64,000 nucleotides of DNA from Alphaproteobacteria bacterium (GTDB lineage Bacteria; Pseudomonadota; Alphaproteobacteria; Ferrovibrionales; Ferrovibrionaceae), in NCBI GenBank assembly GCA_017307375.1, contig JAFKFH010000005.1, positions 124,001-188,000 on the forward strand, read 5' to 3'. The notes below the pieces were generated by a model. It saw only the letters and a list, made by a program, of their open reading frames with translations. It was not told the DNA's origin and ran no database searches. Of this stretch, positions 62,846 to 64,000 are shown one piece after another. The position numbers were made by a program, and so were the translations under genes. Position 1 is the stretch's first letter. Every line of letters starts with the position of its first letter.

Positions 62846-62873
62846 TCCGGGTCCGGCCGGTGGCGACAGCGTG

Positions 62874-63638
62874 ATGGACGGGGCACTGCAGGTCGCCGCG
62901 ATCAGTTTCGCCTGCATCGTCGCGGGCGCAATCGCCGGCATGGTGTTGCGGCCCCACCTGCCGGGGCATCATCTGTCGAAGGAAAGCCTCGACGTCGTCA
63001 AGGTCTCGGTCGGCATGATCGCGGCGATGTCGTCGCTGGTGCTGGGTCTGATGACCGCATCGGTCAAGGGATCGTTCGACCTGGTCGACCGCCAGCATCG
63101 CCTCTACGCCGCGCGGCTGATGCAACTCGACGACGCCTTGCGCCACTATGGCCCGGAAGCCGGCGATGCGCGGTCGAGGCTGAAACGATATGTCGAGCGG
63201 ATCGTGGCCCAGAGCGCGGCAACCGCCGACAACTATCGCGCCACCATCGAGGACACGACGGCCGGCAACCTCCTCGAAGCGGTGAAGGACGACATCGCTT
63301 CCCTCGAGTTCAAGACCGATGCCCAGCATCGCTTCGGGGCCGAGGCCGCGAGGCTGATCGACGAGATCATCTCGATCCGCTGGAGCCTGGTCGAGCAGGC
63401 CGGCGGCTCGATCGTGCCGGCCTTCCTGATCGTGCTGGTCTGCTGGCTCACGATCATCTTCGTCTCCTTCGGCCTGATGGCCGACACCAACGCGACGATC
63501 ATCGTGGCCCTGGTGCTCTGCGCCGCATCGATCGCCGGCGCCCTGTTCCTGATCATCGAGATGGACATGCCGTTCAACGGCGTGATCTCGGTACCCTTCA
63601 AGCCGCTGGCCGACACCCTGGCCCACATCAACCGTTGA
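62874..63638 (+). CDS. DUF4239-like membrane protein
   Basis: A 254-aa inner-membrane protein with segments at about 5-26, 45-65, 182-203 and 208-229, and a helical region (70-175) rich in charged residues between them. It resembles the DUF4239 (bestrophin-like) group, whose members may form anion channels; the identification is tentative. The ATG at 62874 and a GTG one codon earlier are both possible. It ends 34 nt from a convergent lipoprotein gene. Confidence 0.65.
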   Translation: MDGALQVAAISFACIVAGAIAGMVLRPHLPGHHLSKESLDVVKVSVGMIAAMSSLVLGLMTASVKGSFDLVDRQHRLYAARLMQLDDALRHYGPEAGDARSRLKRYVERIVAQSAATADNYRATIEDTTAGNLLEAVKDDIASLEFKTDAQHRFGAEAARLIDEIISIRWSLVEQAGGSIVPAFLIVLVCWLTIIFVSFGLMADTNATIIVALVLCAASIAGALFLIIEMDMPFNGVISVPFKPLADTLAHINR

Positions 63639-63672
63639 TCTCGCCACCGGACGCGCCGGCAAGATCGCCCGG

Positions 63673-64000
63673 TCATTTGCCGCGCGTATAGTCCGGCTGG
63701 GCCTGCTGATAGCCGCTGTCCTGGCGGACGGGCGGCGGTGCCACCGGCGGCGCCGGCGCGGTAACCGGGGGCGGCGGATTGAACTGGACCGGCTGACGCG
63801 GGGGTGGCGGCGCCGGGCGGCGATAGTCGCTGTCGTCGGCATAGTAGCGGCGCGGCGGCTTGCCGTAGTAGTAGCCGGGCTGGCTGTAGTAGGCCGGCCG
63901 GCCGTAGTAGCTGCCGCCGTAGTACGATGTCGTCGGATAGTAGCCGCCGCTGCCGCCATAAGGCATGCAGGCACCGAGCGGCAGGGCGGCAACCAGCAGC
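63673..64000 (-). CDS. Tyr/Pro-rich lipoprotein, 5' end cut by the window
   Basis: The frame stays open from 63673 to the right edge, so the start lies beyond base 64000. The first visible residues read LLVAALPLGACMPYGG: a hydrophobic stretch ending in the lipobox L-G-A-C, so the protein is lipid-modified at Cys (codon 63967-63969) and exported. The mature part (about 98 residues) is low-complexity: Tyr/Gly-rich (GGYYPTTSYYGGSYYG) then Pro-rich (PPPPRQPVQFNPPPP). The function is unknown. An apparent ATG at 63964-63966 falls right after the lipid Cys and is not the start. Confidence 0.75.
   Translation of the reverse strand, partial: LLVAALPLGACMPYGGSGGYYPTTSYYGGSYYGRPAYYSQPGYYYGKPPRRYYADDSDYRRPAPPPPRQPVQFNPPPPVTAPAPPVAPPPVRQDSGYQQAQPDYTRGK

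Overview
This is a GC-rich bacterial chromosome segment with dense coding on both strands, many 1-8 nt stop/start overlaps and no rRNA, tRNA, phage, insertion sequence or CRISPR array that I could see. The gene families (LptF/LptG/LptD with SurA, short MltG, CvpA-PurF, a His-type AspRS, the DUF2232 gene between rpsR and rplI) and the gene order point to an alphaproteobacterium, probably Rhodospirillales-like. I do not claim a genus.

The backbone is housekeeping and appears largely collinear with the order I remember from alphaproteobacteria: holC-pepA, lptF-lptG-lptD-surA-pdxA-rsmA, gmk-yicC, mltG-fabF-acpP-fabG-fabD, rpsF-rpsR-DUF2232-rplI, dnaB, radA-cvpA-purF. Together these serve outer-membrane LPS export and porin folding, vitamin B6 and 16S rRNA methylation, fatty acid synthesis, peptidoglycan trimming, ribosome assembly, replication and recombination, and purine synthesis.

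Accessory genes sit between backbone blocks. Region 1-11.3 kb: an Fe3+/phosphonate-type ABC transporter (partial), a secreted alkaline phosphatase, a DUF3299-like protein and a FtsX/MacB-type ABC exporter whose permease has a His/Asp-rich periplasmic loop, then an esterase, aspS, two secreted proteins and an acetyltransferase. 13.3-15.5 kb: an MFS exporter divergent from a Cys-rich winged-helix regulator, with two matching palindromes between them. 23.2-38.0 kb: acetyltransferase, LysR regulator, an EAL phosphodiesterase with a degenerate GGDEF, a fused CYP102-type P450-reductase with a divergent TetR regulator and twin operators, an AlgI/AlgJ-like O-acetylation pair, a cysteate/D-cysteine lyase with a racemase, MocR regulator and LysE exporter, a Nif11-like small protein, and a DUF2218/MarR pair. 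39.6-45.1 kb: SDR, hybrid histidine kinase, methyltransferase, split chromate transporter and its LysR regulator. 52.4-55.1 kb: cyclopropane synthase, a nuclease/phosphatase-fold protein and TspO. 56.9-58.4 kb: an MlaE/MlaF lipid-transport pair.

The most interesting signals are the alkaline phosphatase plus His-loop ABC operon, DnaA-box-like sites overlapping a predicted dnaB promoter, twin operators at the P450/TetR and MFS/regulator divergons, a CuyA-racemase-MocR-LysE cassette, and the insertion pattern in the conserved backbone. The window cuts a permease gene at the left edge and a Tyr/Pro-rich lipoprotein gene at the right edge. The two gene-free stretches over 300 bases (49466-49789 and 52079-52390) hold promoters and a leader hairpin, and a terminator plus an upstream region, respectively.
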